DNA of 64,000 nucleotides, taken from NCBI GenBank assembly GCA_016195805.1, contig JACPYT010000005.1, positions 1 to 64,000 of the forward strand. Direction: 5' to 3'. Shown in pieces: positions 55,685 to 64,000 of the stretch. Every line of letters starts with the position of its first letter. Within the stretch, counting starts at the first letter, position 1. The DNA is from Hydrogenophilales bacterium (lineage in GTDB: Bacteria; Pseudomonadota; Gammaproteobacteria; Burkholderiales; Thiobacillaceae). A model generated the notes under the pieces. It was not told the DNA's origin. It searched no databases and worked only from the letters and a program-made list of their open reading frames with translations. The translations under genes were made by a program, and so were the position numbers.

Positions 55685-56023
55685 TCACTTGGCCGGGCCG
55701 GTGTACGACGATTCGTAGTAGGCCGCGAGGTCTTCCATGTCCTGCTCGGACAGGCTGCTCGCGATGCTCTTCATGCCGGGATGGTTGCGTTCGCCGTCCT
55801 TGTAGGCCTTGAGCGCCGCGACGATGTATTCCGCGTGCTGTCCGCCGAGCATGGGGACGCTGTATACATAGGGATAAGCGGTACGCCAGCCGGCAATACC
55901 ATGACAACCGGCACACATCGAGTTTTTGAGTTGCCCGGCCTTGGGGTCGCCCGCTGCCTGAACCGGCACGGCCAACACCAGCAGCACGGACGCGCACAGC
56001 GTCATCGTGGTGAGTTTCATCAT
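55685..56023 (-). CDS. Periplasmic c553-type monohaem cytochrome c, paralogue
   Basis: 112 residues, signal peptide to about residue 24 (PVQAA). Haem motif CAGCH (about 37-41) and Met ligand in HPGMKS. SVPMLGGQHAEYIVAALKAYKDGERN matches its neighbour at 55350, indicating tandem duplication. First gene of a two-gene unit. An in-frame second ATG directly follows the first. Confidence 0.92.
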   Translation of the reverse strand: MMKLTTMTLCASVLLVLAVPVQAAGDPKAGQLKNSMCAGCHGIAGWRTAYPYVYSVPMLGGQHAEYIVAALKAYKDGERNHPGMKSIASSLSEQDMEDLAAYYESSYTGPAK

Positions 56024-56225
56024 CCTCGCTCTCTCTGGTTGAGTTGTCGTTGTGGTCCCCGTCTGACGCAGGGCTTGCGCTCGATTATAAAACCGGACAG
56101 GCGGAGCGATGACTGTCCGGCCCCTAAAAAATCCTTTTATGACAAAGACTTATAATATTATTCGCTAATATGCTTCTAGACTGTGGGGGCAATGGGATCG
56201 GCCACCCGGCACGCGAATCCGCCGG

Positions 56226-56729
56226 CTAATGCTCGGCCGCTGGATGCATACGCCGCCACACCCGCGGCGGAATCGGCGCGGCGTCCTGCCACAGCCCTCG
56301 CCGGGCCAGACGCGCCTGGCGCTGCGCCGCCTTCAAGGCGGACGCGTTACGCGAACGCGTGACGCTCCATGCCAGGCCGCGCCGCACCAGATCCGCGCCG
56401 ACCTCGTCCCCGTCCATGCGGATGCGTGCGATGGTGCGGCCATAGACGTCGGTCGCGACGGTGTCGACCTCCACCCGCTGGTTCAGCACCTGTGCCGCCA
56501 GCGCACGCGTAGCCGCCTCGCCATAGGGCTGGTCGTGTTCCGGCGCGTCGATATCGGCCAGACGGATTTTCAGGAAGGCGCGCCCGGACGGGTGATAGGC
56601 GTCGGGTTTGAAGAGGACGGTATCGCCGTCGATGACGATAATGACGACGCCGGTCATCGTGTCCGCCACGGCGGGCGCAGCGGCCCACCCAAGCAGCAGC
56701 AGGCATAGCAGCGCAAACGCGCGCTTCAC
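56226..56729 (-). CDS. Exported thermonuclease-like (SNase) protein
   Basis: 167 residues. Start is GTG 56729, overlapping the recN stop (GTGA). Signal peptide to about residue 23 (APAVADT). SNase fold with IVIDGDTVLF, RLADIDAPEHDQPYGEAATRAL (the catalytic Arg and acids lie here), and YGRTIARI. Probably a periplasmic Ca-dependent nuclease. Coupling with recN is unusual in function but clear in layout. Confidence 0.88.
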   Translation of the reverse strand: MKRAFALLCLLLLGWAAAPAVADTMTGVVIIVIDGDTVLFKPDAYHPSGRAFLKIRLADIDAPEHDQPYGEAATRALAAQVLNQRVEVDTVATDVYGRTIARIRMDGDEVGADLVRRGLAWSVTRSRNASALKAAQRQARLARRGLWQDAAPIPPRVWRRMHPAAEH

Positions 56730-58381
56730 CCGGCGAGCATCTCCGCAGCGTGCTGCCGCGTGGTGGCGGTGATCTTGAGCCCGCCCAACATGCGCGCGAT
56801 TTCCTCCACCCGCGCGTCTTCACCGAGTAGTTCGATATTGGACGAGACGAAGCTGCCGTTCGCCTGCTTGGTTACGCGCAGGTGCTGGGCGCCGCGCGCC
56901 GCCACCTGCGGCAGGTGGGTGATGACCAGCACCTGACGGGTCTCGCCCAGCTTCGCCAGCCGGCGGCCCACGGCTTCGGCCACGCTGCCTCCGATGCCGA
57001 CGTCGACCTCGTCGAAGATCAGCGTCGGCACGCCGGCCACGCCGGAGAGCGCCGTCTGGATCGCCAGGCTGATGCGCGACAGCTCGCCGCCCGACGCCAC
57101 CTTGCCGAGCGGCCCCGGCGGCAGGCCGGGATGGCTGGCAGCGAAGAAGCTCACATCTTCCAGACCGTGCGCGCGCGGCTCGCCGACGGGCTGCAGCACG
57201 ATCTCGAGGTGCCCGCCGGCCAGCGCGAGTGCGTGCATCGCTGCCGTCACCTGCTGCGACAGCGCGGCGGCGGCTTTGCGGCGCAGCGCGCCAAGCTGCT
57301 TCGCTTCGGATTGATACTGCGCGAACGCGGCATCCTCTGCTGCCTGCAGTGCGTCGAGGTCGTCGCTGGCGGCCAGTTCGGCCAGCCGTGCCTGATAGCC
57401 GTCGAGCAGACCGGCCAGTGCGTCGGGCTGCACGCGATGCTTGCGCGCCAGCCGGTGCATGTCGCCGAGCACGCGATCGAGGTCGGCGAGCCGCTCGGGA
57501 TCGAGGTTCAGGTGATCGGCATAGCGGCGCAATGCATGCACCGCCTCGGACAGATCGGTGCTGGCCGAATTCAGCAGCGCGGCGACCTCGCCCAGACTGC
57601 CGTCCACCGCCTGCATGGCGTCGAGCCGCGCGCACATCTCACCCAGGCGACCCGACAGCGCCGACTCGCCCTCATCGAGCCCTTCGATCAGCTCCTGGCC
57701 GCCTTCGAGCAGCGTGGTGACGTGCGCCAGCCGCGCGTGCTCGGCCTGGATCTCGTCCCAACGCGCCAGGTCGTCGCCCAGCGCGCGCAATTCCTCCACC
57801 GCCAGAGTCAGGCCCTCGCGCTCGATCTGGCGCGCCTGGCTGTGGGTTTCGGCGTCCAGGCGCCGCTGCCGCGCGGCCTGCCAGGCATGCCAGGCCGCGC
57901 TCACTGCGACGGCCAGTGCCTGCGCGCCGGCATAGGCATCGAGCACCTCGCGCTGGGTCTGCGGACGCAGCAGGGCGTGATGCGCATGCTGGCCGTGGAT
58001 GTCGAGCAGGTAGTCGGCCGCGTCCTTCAGCTGCGTCAGCGGCGCCGCACTGCCGTTGATGAAGGCACGCGAGCGGCCGCCGGCGTCGATCACGCGGCGC
58101 AGGATCAGCCTGCCGTCGTCCGACGCGAAACCGGACTCATCGAGCCAGCCCGCCAATGGAGGCAGGCCGTCGATGGCGAATTCGGCGGTGATCTCCGCGC
58201 GCGGCGCACCGCTGCGCACCACGCCGCCTTCGGCGCGGTCGCCCAAGGCCAGTGCCAGCGCATCGACCAGGATGGATTTGCCGGCGCCGGTCTCGCCGGT
58301 GAGCACGGTCAGTCCCGGCGCGAAGTCGAGCTCGACCGATTCGACCAGCAGGTAATTGCGGATGGATAGATGCGACAGCAT
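56726..58381 (-). CDS. recN: DNA repair protein RecN
   Basis: 551 residues, SMC-like ATPase in double-strand-break repair. N-terminal Walker A TGETGAGKSI (about 33-42), long coiled-coil arms (about 150-370), C-terminal ABC signature LGKVASGGELSRISLA and Walker B PTLIFDEVDVGIGG. ATG 58381 lies directly against an inverted-repeat element, so this element forms its 5' leader. Confidence 0.97.
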   Translation of the reverse strand: MLSHLSIRNYLLVESVELDFAPGLTVLTGETGAGKSILVDALALALGDRAEGGVVRSGAPRAEITAEFAIDGLPPLAGWLDESGFASDDGRLILRRVIDAGGRSRAFINGSAAPLTQLKDAADYLLDIHGQHAHHALLRPQTQREVLDAYAGAQALAVAVSAAWHAWQAARQRRLDAETHSQARQIEREGLTLAVEELRALGDDLARWDEIQAEHARLAHVTTLLEGGQELIEGLDEGESALSGRLGEMCARLDAMQAVDGSLGEVAALLNSASTDLSEAVHALRRYADHLNLDPERLADLDRVLGDMHRLARKHRVQPDALAGLLDGYQARLAELAASDDLDALQAAEDAAFAQYQSEAKQLGALRRKAAAALSQQVTAAMHALALAGGHLEIVLQPVGEPRAHGLEDVSFFAASHPGLPPGPLGKVASGGELSRISLAIQTALSGVAGVPTLIFDEVDVGIGGSVAEAVGRRLAKLGETRQVLVITHLPQVAARGAQHLRVTKQANGSFVSSNIELLGEDARVEEIARMLGGLKITATTRQHAAEMLAG

Positions 58382-58525
58382 GGGCGCCTCTATAAATCTA
58401 CTGCGCGACCATGATCCGGGCGCGTCCGGTGCTCGGAATCCTCATGTACTTCCATGTACATTCCGGTTCCTGCGCTCCGGGCGCACCCGGCTGATGGCCG
58501 CTCGCTACGATTTCTAAAGGCGCCC
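58382..58525. repeat. Inverted-repeat element between nadK and recN
   Basis: 144 bp bounded by GGGCGCCTCTATAAATC (58382-58398) and GATTTCTAAAGGCGCCC (58509-58525), complementary at 15 of 17 positions. The centre has a second symmetric part (GGAATCCTCATGTACTTCCATGTAC region). No coding potential. From memory, the ATGTACTTCCATGTAC core is repeated in related genomes, so I call it a dispersed element. It abuts the recN start codon and lies 10 bp from the nadK stop. Confidence 0.65.
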
Positions 58526-58535
58526 ACAAAACGGC

Positions 58536-59408
58536 TCAGAGTTTTTTGCCCCAGTGCAGCTTTTGCCGCAGGGTATCGTAGTAGCTGTAGGAATGTGGGT
58601 GCAGCAGGGTGACCGGGCGGCTGGCGCGGGTGATCCACACGTGGTCGCCGCTCCTGAGGTCGAAATGATGCTGGCCGTCGAAGTGGACGCGCGCGTCGTC
58701 GGCATAGGTCAACGTCAGTTCGATGCGCGAATGGCTGCTGACCACGATCGGTCGCGCCGACAGGGTGTGCGGGCAGATCGGCACCAGCGCAACGGCTTCG
58801 AGCGTCGGGTGCACGATGGGCCCGCCCGCCGACAGCGCGTAGGCGGTGGTGCCGGTCGGGCTGGTGACCACCAGGCCGTCGGCACGCTGGCTGTAGACGA
58901 ACTCGCTGTTGATGGCGATTTCCAGGTCGATCAGGCGGCCCGAACCGCCTTTGCCCACCACCACGTCGTTGAACGCGGTGGCCTCGAACACGCGCTCGCC
59001 GCCGCGGCGGATCTGCCCGTTCAGCAGGATGCGCTCTTCCGCCACGTACTGGCCGCTGAGAATCTCGGCGATGGCACCGAACATGTCGTCGACCGTGATG
59101 TCGGTGAGGAAGCCCAGCCGGCCCTGGTTGACGCCGATGAGCGGCGCGCCGTTCGGCGCCAGTTCGCGCGCGATCGACAGCATGGTGCCGTCGCCGCCCA
59201 GCACCACCACGACATCGCTTTCGGTCGCCAGGTCGTGCAGGTTGCGGGTGGGAAAATCCTTGATCCCCAGGTGATCCGCGCTCTGGCAGGCCAGCAGGAC
59301 GTCATGCCCGCGCCCGCGCAGGAACTCGCCCAATGTGCGCACCGAGGCTTCCATGCCCTGGTTGTCGTATTTGCCGACCAGGCCGACAGTGTGGAAAGGA
59401 GTTTGCAT
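58536..59408 (-). CDS. nadK: NAD kinase
   Basis: Phosphorylates NAD to NADP. 290 residues, close to E. coli NadK (292). Motifs: VVVVLGGDGTMLSIAREL (GGDGT, catalytic Asp) and TSPTGTTAYALSAGGPI. ATG 59408. nadK, hrcA and recN are commonly adjacent in proteobacteria, with hrcA divergent as here. Confidence 0.96.
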   Translation of the reverse strand: MQTPFHTVGLVGKYDNQGMEASVRTLGEFLRGRGHDVLLACQSADHLGIKDFPTRNLHDLATESDVVVVLGGDGTMLSIARELAPNGAPLIGVNQGRLGFLTDITVDDMFGAIAEILSGQYVAEERILLNGQIRRGGERVFEATAFNDVVVGKGGSGRLIDLEIAINSEFVYSQRADGLVVTSPTGTTAYALSAGGPIVHPTLEAVALVPICPHTLSARPIVVSSHSRIELTLTYADDARVHFDGQHHFDLRSGDHVWITRASRPVTLLHPHSYSYYDTLRQKLHWGKKL

Positions 59409-59506
59409 GAGGGGCGATTATAAGGGGTGCGCAGTAAGCAGTGAGCGGCAAGCGGGAATTCCGTTCACCGTTCACTGCTCACCACTCACCCCTATATAAT
59501 TCCCCC

Positions 59507-60523
59507 ATGCTCAACGACCGCGCCCGCATTCTGCTGAAAACCCTGGTGGAACGCTACATCAGCGAGGGGGAACCCGTCGGCTCGCGCACCCTGTCGAAGC
59601 ATGCCGGGCTGGACCTGTCGCCTGCCAGCATCCGCAACATCATGGCCGATCTCGAGGAGATGGGCTATGTCGCCAGCCCGCACACTTCGGCCGGCCGCGT
59701 ACCGACGCCGCGCGGCTACCGCTTCTTCGTCGACACGCTGCTGACCGTGCGGCCGCTGGCGCAGGTCGAAGTCAGCCAACTCGAACACAGCCTGACGGCG
59801 TCCGACCCGCAACGGCTGATGACCGCCGCTTCCACGCTTCTGTCCGACCTCAGCCAGTTCGCCGGGCTGGTGATGACGCCGCGCCGCAGCCCGGCGTTCC
59901 GCCAGGTCGAATTCCTCAGCCTGTCGGAAAAGCGCATCCTGCTCATCATCGTCACCATGGAAGGCGAGGTCGAAAACCGCGTCATCCTCACCGACCAGCC
60001 TTACAGCGCCTCGCAGCTGACCGAGGCGGCCAACTACTTCAACCAGAACTTCGCCGGCCACAGCTTCGACCAGGTGCGCAGCAAGCTGCGCGACGAGCTC
60101 GGCCGCATGCGCGACGACATCACCCGCCTGATGGCCGCCGCAGTGGATGCCGGCAGCCAGGCGCTCGACGCCAGCCAGGAAAACGTGGTGGTATCGGGCA
60201 GCCGCAAGCTGCTCGACGTGCAGGAACTCTCCAGCAACATGGGCAGCCTGCGCCGCCTGTTCGACGCCTTTGAGCAGAAGACCGGCCTGCTGCAACTGCT
60301 CGACCAGTCGCGCACCGCCGCCGGCGTGCAGATCTTCATCGGCGGCGAATCCGAGCTGCTGCCGCTCGACGAATGCAGCCTGGTCACCGCGCCCTACTCG
60401 GTCGACGGCCAGGTGGTCGGCACGCTCGGCGTCGTCGGCCCCACCCGCATGGCCTACGAACGCGTGGTGCCGATCGTCGACATCACCGCCAAACTGTTAT
60501 CGAGCGCGCTGTCGCACCATTAG
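59507..60523 (+). CDS. hrcA: Heat-inducible transcription repressor HrcA
   Basis: 338 residues. N-terminal winged helix (about 1-75: [39 protein letters not shown]) and the inducer domain with YFNQNFAG. HrcA binds CIRCE operators of groESL/dnaK genes, helped by GroEL. ATG 59507 (no strong ribosome site); an earlier start at 59441 would add residues not seen in the family. No CIRCE motif is visible in this window. Confidence 0.95.
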   Translation: MLNDRARILLKTLVERYISEGEPVGSRTLSKHAGLDLSPASIRNIMADLEEMGYVASPHTSAGRVPTPRGYRFFVDTLLTVRPLAQVEVSQLEHSLTASDPQRLMTAASTLLSDLSQFAGLVMTPRRSPAFRQVEFLSLSEKRILLIIVTMEGEVENRVILTDQPYSASQLTEAANYFNQNFAGHSFDQVRSKLRDELGRMRDDITRLMAAAVDAGSQALDASQENVVVSGSRKLLDVQELSSNMGSLRRLFDAFEQKTGLLQLLDQSRTAAGVQIFIGGESELLPLDECSLVTAPYSVDGQVVGTLGVVGPTRMAYERVVPIVDITAKLLSSALSHH

Positions 60524-60912
60524 GGCGTGATAACGCTAAATTTCACGCTCGCGACGAGGCCAACTCGAGATGGCTCGCGTAGCGTGGCCCCTGCGAAGCT
60601 GGGCAGCGAAGCGAGCCGTAGCAGCGCCGCCCGCTTCCGACGCGAGCCGGTGTTCGCCTGCGCTGCCCACGTTCCGAGGGCGACGCTCCGGCGCTGCCCC
60701 GCGAAGCGGGACGCGCCGCAGTGTCATTCACTGCAAGCGGCACGCGACAAAGGGATGCGCTCGAATTGGCCCGTCCCTGCGGGTTGCCACGAGAAAGCGC
60801 GTCTGCTACGTTGCACCCCTTGGCAAGGGATGGCCCTTGCCGGCGAGGTGCGCCTCGCATCCATCGCTTTCTCGTGGCAACGCGAGCGCGAAATTAGCGT
60901 TAACACGCCCTA
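60521..60912. repeat. 392-bp MITE-like element filling the hrcA-hemH junction
   Basis: About 30-bp terminal repeats: the left (60523-60553) begins GGGCGTGATAACGCTAAA and the right (60881-60910) ends TTAGCGTTAACACGCCC; both also share the GCTCGCG inner part. TA lies outside each end, as in Tc1/mariner-IS630-type target duplications. A 17-bp perfect inverted repeat lies inside (60783-60799 and 60865-60881). No ORF has support. The hrcA TAG stop uses the left TA, and the hemH ATG directly follows the right TAA. Confidence 0.75.
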
Positions 60913-60913
60913 A

Positions 60914-62017
60914 ATGACCTATCTCAAGGAACCCGAGTACACCCACAGCCAGCAAGCGAAGACCGGCATCCTGCTGGTCAACCTCGGCACCCCCGAAGCG
61001 CCGACGCCGCAGGCGCTGCGCACCTACCTCAAGGAATTCCTGTCCGACCCGCGCGTGGTGGAAATCCCCCGCGCCGTGTGGTGGCTGATCCTCAACGGCA
61101 TCATCCTCAACACCCGGCCGAAAAAATCGGCCGCCAAATATGCCGCGATCTGGACGGCCGACGGCTCGCCGCTGAAGGTGCACACCGAGAAGCAGGCCAA
61201 GCTGCTGAAGGGCTGGCTGGGCGAACGGATCGCCAGCCCGTTCATGGTCGACTACGCGATGCGCTACGGCACGCCGTCGATTCCCGACACGCTGGCGAAG
61301 CTGAAGGCCGCCGGCTGCGACCGCATCCTCATCCTGCCCGCCTACCCGCAATACGCCGCGTCCGCCACCGCCACCGCCTTCGACGCCGCGTTTGCCTGGC
61401 TGCAGCGAACCCGCACCCAGCCGGCGCTGCGCACGCTCAAGCACTACCACGACCACCCCGCCTACCTCCACGCGCTGGCCGCCAACATCCGCGACTACTG
61501 GCAGATGCACGGCCGCCCCGACATGCTCGTGATGAGCTTCCACGGCGTGCCGCGCTACGCGCTGGACAAGGGCGACCCCTACCACTGCGAATGCCAGAAG
61601 ACCGGCCGCCTGTTGGCCGGGGCGCTCGGACTCGAACCGAAGCAATATCGCCTCACCTTCCAGTCGCGCTTCGGCCGCGCCGAATGGATCAAGCCCTACA
61701 CCGACAGGACGCTGGCCGGGCTCGGCCGCGCCGGCATCGGCCGCGTCGACGTCGTCGCACCGGGCTTCACTGCAGACTGCCTGGAAACCCTGGAGGAGCT
61801 GGCGATGGAAGGCCGCGCCACCTTCCTCGCGGCGGGCGGCAAAGCATTCCACTACATCCCCGCGCTCAACGAGCACCCGCAATGGATCGATGCGCTCGGC
61901 CGCATCGCGCTGGAAAACCTCGGCGGCTGGGTCAGCGACAACTGGGACCGCGACGCCGACGAGCAGGCGCGGCAGGCCGTCAGGAGCCGCGCGCTGGCCA
62001 TGGGCGCGCGCAGCTGA
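60914..62017 (+). CDS. hemH: Ferrochelatase
   Basis: Inserts Fe(II) into protoporphyrin IX, the last step of haem synthesis. 367 residues. [14 protein letters not shown] start, [21 protein letters not shown] (catalytic His), and [13 protein letters not shown] (Glu). The usual ferrochelatase length is about 320-370. The ATG is directly after the repeat element, so its ribosome site and leader are element-derived. Confidence 0.96.
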   Translation: MTYLKEPEYTHSQQAKTGILLVNLGTPEAPTPQALRTYLKEFLSDPRVVEIPRAVWWLILNGIILNTRPKKSAAKYAAIWTADGSPLKVHTEKQAKLLKGWLGERIASPFMVDYAMRYGTPSIPDTLAKLKAAGCDRILILPAYPQYAASATATAFDAAFAWLQRTRTQPALRTLKHYHDHPAYLHALAANIRDYWQMHGRPDMLVMSFHGVPRYALDKGDPYHCECQKTGRLLAGALGLEPKQYRLTFQSRFGRAEWIKPYTDRTLAGLGRAGIGRVDVVAPGFTADCLETLEELAMEGRATFLAAGGKAFHYIPALNEHPQWIDALGRIALENLGGWVSDNWDRDADEQARQAVRSRALAMGARS

Positions 62018-62042
62018 AGCCCGCCCCCCTCGCCCCCGCAGA

Positions 62043-62066
62043 AACGGAGCCGCGGCTCCGTTTTTT
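62043..62066 (+). terminator. Rho-independent terminator of hemH
   Basis: AACGGAGCCGCGGCTCCGTT is a self-complementary stem followed by TTTTTTG, about 25 bp after the hemH stop. Confidence 0.85.
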
Positions 62067-62188
62067 GTTGGCCGCCCGGTCGGGATCGGCCATCCCTTCC
62101 CGCCCGCGTGCCCGGCACGGCTTGTCGCCTGCCGATTTGATGACTACGTTTAGATCATCGGGATATTTCCATCGCAGGAGGATCGGGT

Positions 62189-62500
62189 ATGACTGAAACC
62201 CCCAAAATGAATCATCTGATCCAGCAGCACATTCTCGAACACGAGATGCGCCTGAAGCATGTGGACACCCTGCTCGAACGCGTCCAGCAGGGCATTCCCA
62301 AAACAGGCGGCGGCGACGTAGCGGAACAACTGGCGAGCGCGCAGGCGGAGCGCGACAAACTGGCGGGGCGCGTCGAGGAATACAAGCAGCGTCCCCCGGG
62401 ACAATGGTCGGAAGCGGAATTCGAGAACAAGGGCCCCATGATCGTGTGGGACACGCTGGCCCAGCAACTGGAGAAACTGGTCGAGCGCATGGAACGCTAG
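62189..62500 (+). CDS. Small coiled-coil protein of unknown function
   Basis: 103 residues, almost all helical and charged (HILEHEMRLKHVDTLLERV, EQLASAQAERDKLAGRVEEY), no signal or membrane segment. AGGAGG lies 8 nt before ATG 62189, a very strong site, suggesting good expression. Standing alone between terminators. Family not recognised. Confidence 0.7.
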   Translation: MTETPKMNHLIQQHILEHEMRLKHVDTLLERVQQGIPKTGGGDVAEQLASAQAERDKLAGRVEEYKQRPPGQWSEAEFENKGPMIVWDTLAQQLEKLVERMER

Positions 62501-62510
62501 GCCGCCAAGA

Positions 62511-62534
62511 AAAACGGGGCCACGGCCCCGTTTT
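62511..62534 (+). terminator. Rho-independent terminator
   Basis: AACGGGGCC and GGCCCCGTT form a hairpin followed by TTTATCG, about 15 bp after the stop at 62500. It also lies just beyond the 3' end of the convergent PhnA-like gene. Confidence 0.8.
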
Positions 62535-62564
62535 ATCGTCGACGCCAGGCGGAATTCGAGCGCC

Positions 62565-62903
62565 CTACACCTTCTTCACGAACTCCGACTTCAGCTGCAT
62601 CGCCCCAATACCATCGATCTTGCAGTCGATGTCGTGATCGCCTTCGACCAGGCGGATGTTCTTCACCTTGGTCCCCACCTTGACCACCAGCGACGAGCCC
62701 TTCACCTTCAAGTCCTTGATCACCGTCACCGTGTCGCCGTCCGCCAGCACATTGCCGTTGGAATCGCGCACGACGCGCGCCTCATCCGCGGCCGCCGGCG
62801 CATCCTTCGGCCATTCGTGCGCGCATTCCGGGCACACGTACATGGTGCCGTCTTCGTAGGCGTATTCCGAACCACATTGGGGGCACTTGGGCAGGCCACT
62901 CAT
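62565..62903 (-). CDS. PhnA/YjdM-family zinc-ribbon protein
   Basis: 112 residues. N-terminal zinc ribbon ([21 protein letters not shown]) and C-terminal SH3-like barrel ([20 protein letters not shown]). Often misnamed alkylphosphonate utilisation protein; the real role is unknown. Confidence 0.9.
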   Translation of the reverse strand: MSGLPKCPQCGSEYAYEDGTMYVCPECAHEWPKDAPAAADEARVVRDSNGNVLADGDTVTVIKDLKVKGSSLVVKVGTKVKNIRLVEGDHDIDCKIDGIGAMQLKSEFVKKV

Positions 62904-63001
62904 GCTGCACTCCGTTGCGGGGTTGGGCTGCTGTCTTTCACCTTCATTTTTTTCCTTTAACGACTCAAATAGAACTCACGTAAACCAGGGCCTGCGCTGC
63001 C

Positions 63002-63307
63002 TCAACTGTCCGCCAGACAAAAGTCGTACTTCCCTCCGCTCTGGGTAAGCAGGTATTGGGTTGGCGCATTACACCCATTCCAAATCCGGTGTGGCGTACC
63101 TGCCCGGATAACAAGACTTTGCCCTTCGGATAGAACCGTCTCGGTTTCAGTGCCATTTACGGCAACAGAGATCTGGCCATCCAGACACACAATATGCTCA
63201 TCCACCAGGGTGTGAAAATGCAAAGGCGCAACCTCCCGAGGTGCAAGGGTCATTCTGCGCACGAGGACATGGCCCGTTTCAAACAAGGTTTCAGAGGAGT
63301 ACGTCAA
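63002..63307 (-). CDS. Small cupin-domain protein
   Basis: 101 residues, single cupin barrel. Metal-site motif 1 in LHFHTLVDEHIVCLDG and motif 2 PHRIWNGCN. The start is uncertain: the frame opens with TTG 63307 and no ATG precedes residue 19. Cytosolic, alone. Ligand unknown. Confidence 0.7.
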   Translation of the reverse strand: MTYSSETLFETGHVLVRRMTLAPREVAPLHFHTLVDEHIVCLDGQISVAVNGTETETVLSEGQSLVIRAGTPHRIWNGCNAPTQYLLTQSGGKYDFCLADS

Positions 63308-63392
63308 TTCGATACCCGATCAGCAAGGCCGACCTGACATCCGTCAGATCCGCACTCAGCACACTTCGCAACCCATCATTATGGTTCAACAT

Positions 63393-63635
63393 TCACATGG
63401 TCTTGTCCGCATCCGACGCGTCATTCCAGATGTCGTAAGGCCCCTTCGGCCGCGGAACCAGCGTCAGCAGCAAGGACAAGTCGGAATAGACGTCTGCCGG
63501 AAACCCCTGGCGACCGCCCCGGCTGTCCACCAGCAGGCCCTGCAACTGGTCGAAGCAGGTGGGCGACCCCCAGAACGCCACAATCTCGTGGACCAGGCGC
63601 GGAAAGCGTTCTTCGAGCGGGCTCAGATCGGACAT
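63393..63635 (-). CDS. Small uncharacterised protein
   Basis: 80 residues from ATG 63635 (GGAAGGAAG lies about 10 nt upstream). Soluble, helical, with EERFPRLVHEIVAFWGSPTC and SLLLTLVPRPKGPYDIW. No family recognised. Lies about 80 bp after folA in the same direction. Confidence 0.55.
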   Translation of the reverse strand: MSDLSPLEERFPRLVHEIVAFWGSPTCFDQLQGLLVDSRGGRQGFPADVYSDLSLLLTLVPRPKGPYDIWNDASDADKTM

Positions 63636-63718
63636 GCTTTTTCTTCCTTCCCATTGACGCAGCAATCATCGGCTGAGGCTGGACGACAGCGGAGAAGCAA
63701 TCACACGCTTTCTTCCGT

Positions 63719-64000
63719 TCAGCCCCGCTCGTACACCACAAAATCAAACCGCAGCGCATCGCCCTTCTCGCCCGTGTGCGACTCGCGCGAGACTTCGCTG
63801 AACGCGCTGCGGTCATAGTCCGGGAACCAGGCGTCGCCTTCGGCCTCGATATCCACTTCGGTCAGATACAGCCGGTCGGCCAGCGGAATGGCCTGGGCGT
63901 AGAGCTCGGCGCCACCGATGAAGAAGACTTCGTCGGCGTTCTTGCACAGCGCGATCGCGGCGGGAATGGAGTCGGCGACCAGGCAGCCGTCCGGCTTGTA
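63719..64000 (-). CDS. folA: Dihydrofolate reductase, C-terminal part (cut by window edge)
   Basis: The last 93 codons of an ORF that enters from the right edge. Frame reads DEVFFIGGAELYAQAIPLAD, RLYLTEVDIEAEGDAWFPD, then HTGEKGDALRFDFVVYER, the classic C-terminal half of DHFR: GGAxLY nucleotide-binding motif, RxYLTxV strand and final beta strands. Makes THF from dihydrofolate. Stop TGA at 63719-63721. Start lies outside. Confidence 0.93.
   Translation of the reverse strand, partial: YKPDGCLVADSIPAAIALCKNADEVFFIGGAELYAQAIPLADRLYLTEVDIEAEGDAWFPDYDRSAFSEVSRESHTGEKGDALRFDFVVYERG

Noticed and set aside
59437-59479. AGCAGTGA/TCACTGCT inverted repeat between nadK and hrcA as a CIRCE operator
   Set aside because: Sequence does not match CIRCE (TTAGCACTC-N9-GAGTGCTAA); spacing of 27 bp is too long. 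It may be another small repeat.

Overview
The window looks like a chromosomal segment of a GC-rich betaproteobacterium, most likely a Thiobacillus-like chemolithotroph. This is inferred from gene content and order: class Ia nrdAB, leuA-pssA-psd-ilvC-ilvN-ilvB, a complete rnfABCDGE operon, hrcA next to nadK and recN, a PEP-CTERM exported protein, small periplasmic c553-type cytochromes, and a tandem of three DUF2173-type genes (a family I associate with sulfur oxidisers). No 16S rRNA gene is present, so the placement is tentative.

Layout. 1-1.7 kb: AT-richer accessory DNA with a membrane/coiled-coil protein and an NDT/TIR-like protein. 1.7-6.3 kb: nrdA and nrdB (minus) with DnaA and NrdR-type sites upstream of nrdA and a dispersed repeat between the genes. 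6.6-11.1 kb: purU, a PilZ-like protein, a WrbA-type flavoprotein, a DUF2069 protein, a MITE-like element and an EamA transporter. 11.4-17.9 kb (minus): branched-chain amino acid and phospholipid genes, with a Leu-rich leader-peptide candidate before leuA. 18.0-21.3 kb: an AT-rich island with two small membrane proteins, an IS1-like transposase, a DUF5343-like gene, a structured RNA leader ahead of a 41-residue ORF, and a KGG-motif protein. 21.4-25.4 kb: DUF2173 triplet, RDD, SseB-like and GlcD-type genes. 25.4-28.5 kb: tRNA-Ala, tRNA-Glu and tRNA-Arg around small and secreted proteins.

28.6-37.9 kb: membrane-anchored peroxiredoxin overlapping a diguanylate cyclase, a CDP-alcohol phosphatidyltransferase, hrpA, a CbiM-like permease, a UPF0149 protein, a HAD phosphatase and a PDC sensor protein. 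38.0-44.4 kb: rnfABCDGE, a 50-codon basic ORF, nth and a DUF1841 gene, tightly overlapped. 44.6-51.1 kb: an HDOD/pseudo-receiver/GGDEF protein, an acyl-CoA synthetase-GNAT fusion divergent from a histone-deacetylase-fold enzyme, and a frameshifted methyltransferase. 51.2-55.3 kb: a decayed, mobile-element-rich patch (DUF2059 remnant, AT-rich glycosyltransferase-like and TPR/2OG-oxygenase genes, an IS5-type remnant cut by a degenerate IS3-type element). 55.3-64 kb: two cytochromes c, a nuclease, recN, nadK, hrcA, hemH, small genes and the C-terminal part of folA running off the edge.

Working together: nrdAB, purU and folA serve dNTP and one-carbon metabolism; ilvBNC and leuA make branched-chain amino acids; pssA and psd make phosphatidylethanolamine; Rnf couples ferredoxin/NAD redox to ion transport. 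Three inverted-repeat elements sit exactly in gene junctions, so short non-autonomous repeats appear to have shaped the intergenic regions here.
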